DNA of 24,669 nucleotides. Origin: Actinomyces sp. (GTDB lineage Bacteria; Actinomycetota; Actinomycetes; Actinomycetales; Actinomycetaceae). Numbering within the stretch: position 1 is the first letter of the stretch; each line of letters starts with the position of its first letter. Under the pieces are notes generated by a model. It saw only the letters and a program-made list of their open reading frames with translations, ran no database searches and was not told the origin of the DNA. Location: the NCBI GenBank assembly GCA_018375675.1, contig JAHACW010000035.1, forward strand, positions 1 through 24,669, written 5' to 3'. The translations under genes were made by a program, and so were the position numbers. Shown piece by piece: positions 24,365 to 24,669 of this stretch.

Positions 24365-24669
24365 ATGACTGATACACATGCAATTGCCGAGGGACGCGTC
24401 GCACGCGTCGTCGGCCCTGTCGTCGATGTCGAGTTTCCCCCGGACCGCATCCCGCCGCTGTACAACGCGCTGACCGTCGAGGTGAACCTTGCGGGCCAGG
24501 GTGAGGGCGAGTCGACCTTCACGATGACCCTCGAGGTTGCCCAGCACCTCGGTGACAACCTCGTGCGTACCATCGCGCTGAAGCCGACAGACGGCCTCGT
24601 GCGTGGCGCCCCCGTCACCGACACTGGCGCCCCGATCACCGTGCCCGTCGGCGACGTCACGAAGGGCCA
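24365..24669 (+). CDS. atpD: ATP synthase F1 subunit beta, 5' part (truncated by window end)
   Basis: The first 101 codons of the catalytic beta subunit are present. The opening [16 protein letters not shown] (10-25) and [17 protein letters not shown] are the N-terminal beta-barrel of the family. The Walker motifs lie beyond the window. The ATG at 24365 follows atpG by 25 bases with CGGAGTAAC upstream. Frame and homology are clear although no stop is visible. Confidence 0.95.
   Translation, partial: MTDTHAIAEGRVARVVGPVVDVEFPPDRIPPLYNALTVEVNLAGQGEGESTFTMTLEVAQHLGDNLVRTIALKPTDGLVRGAPVTDTGAPITVPVGDVTKG

Overview
The window reads as chromosomal DNA of a high-GC, facultatively fermentative actinobacterium, most likely from the Actinomycetaceae (Actinomyces/Schaalia type). 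This rests on very GC-rich codon use, the actinobacterial gene order hom-thrB-rho-rpmE-prfA-prmC-tsaC-wecA-atpI-atpBEFHAGD, long actinobacterial forms of Rho and of ATP synthase delta and alpha, and a pyruvate formate-lyase locus for anaerobic carbon metabolism. The genus is an inference; no rRNA is present.

Layout. (1) Positions 61-2146 (+): a translationally coupled trio (class I glutamine amidotransferase, hexapeptide acetyltransferase, peptide deformylase) joined by ATGA overlaps. (2) Positions 2180-5676 (-): a pyruvate formate-lyase operon, transcribed pflB, then a small glycyl-radical subunit gene, then pflA. The large subunit ends before the glycyl-radical loop, and that loop is supplied by the separate 83-residue gene, so the enzyme is split. 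Strong hairpins lie at both gene junctions. (3) Positions 5677-5951: a divergent control region with several inverted repeats. (4) Positions 5952-8211 (+): hom and thrB without thrC between them. A strong terminator follows, whose loop and T-tract appear to carry the rho promoter. (5) Positions 8429-10192: rho, with an in-frame 30-bp tandem repeat, followed by a second clean terminator. (6) Positions 10264-14476: three tandem paralogous membrane proteins of unknown function. Each is preceded at identical spacing by what looks like a leaderless promoter. Only the middle copy carries a large extracytoplasmic domain. This island sits inside a block that is otherwise syntenic with Mycobacterium. 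(7) Positions 14574-18825: rpmE (own promoter and structured leader), prfA, prmC, tsaC and a WecA/TagO-type glycosyltransferase, most of them coupled or tightly spaced. (8) Positions 18822-24669: the F1Fo ATP synthase operon atpI-like, atpB, E, F, H, A, G and the 5' end of atpD, which runs off the window.

The best candidates for something unusual are the split pyruvate formate-lyase with its hairpin-punctuated operon, and the three-paralog membrane island with its repeated promoter unit. Secondary points are the altered metal/active-site motifs of the WecA-like enzyme and the rho promoter nested in a terminator. No mobile element, CRISPR array, tRNA or rRNA was seen.
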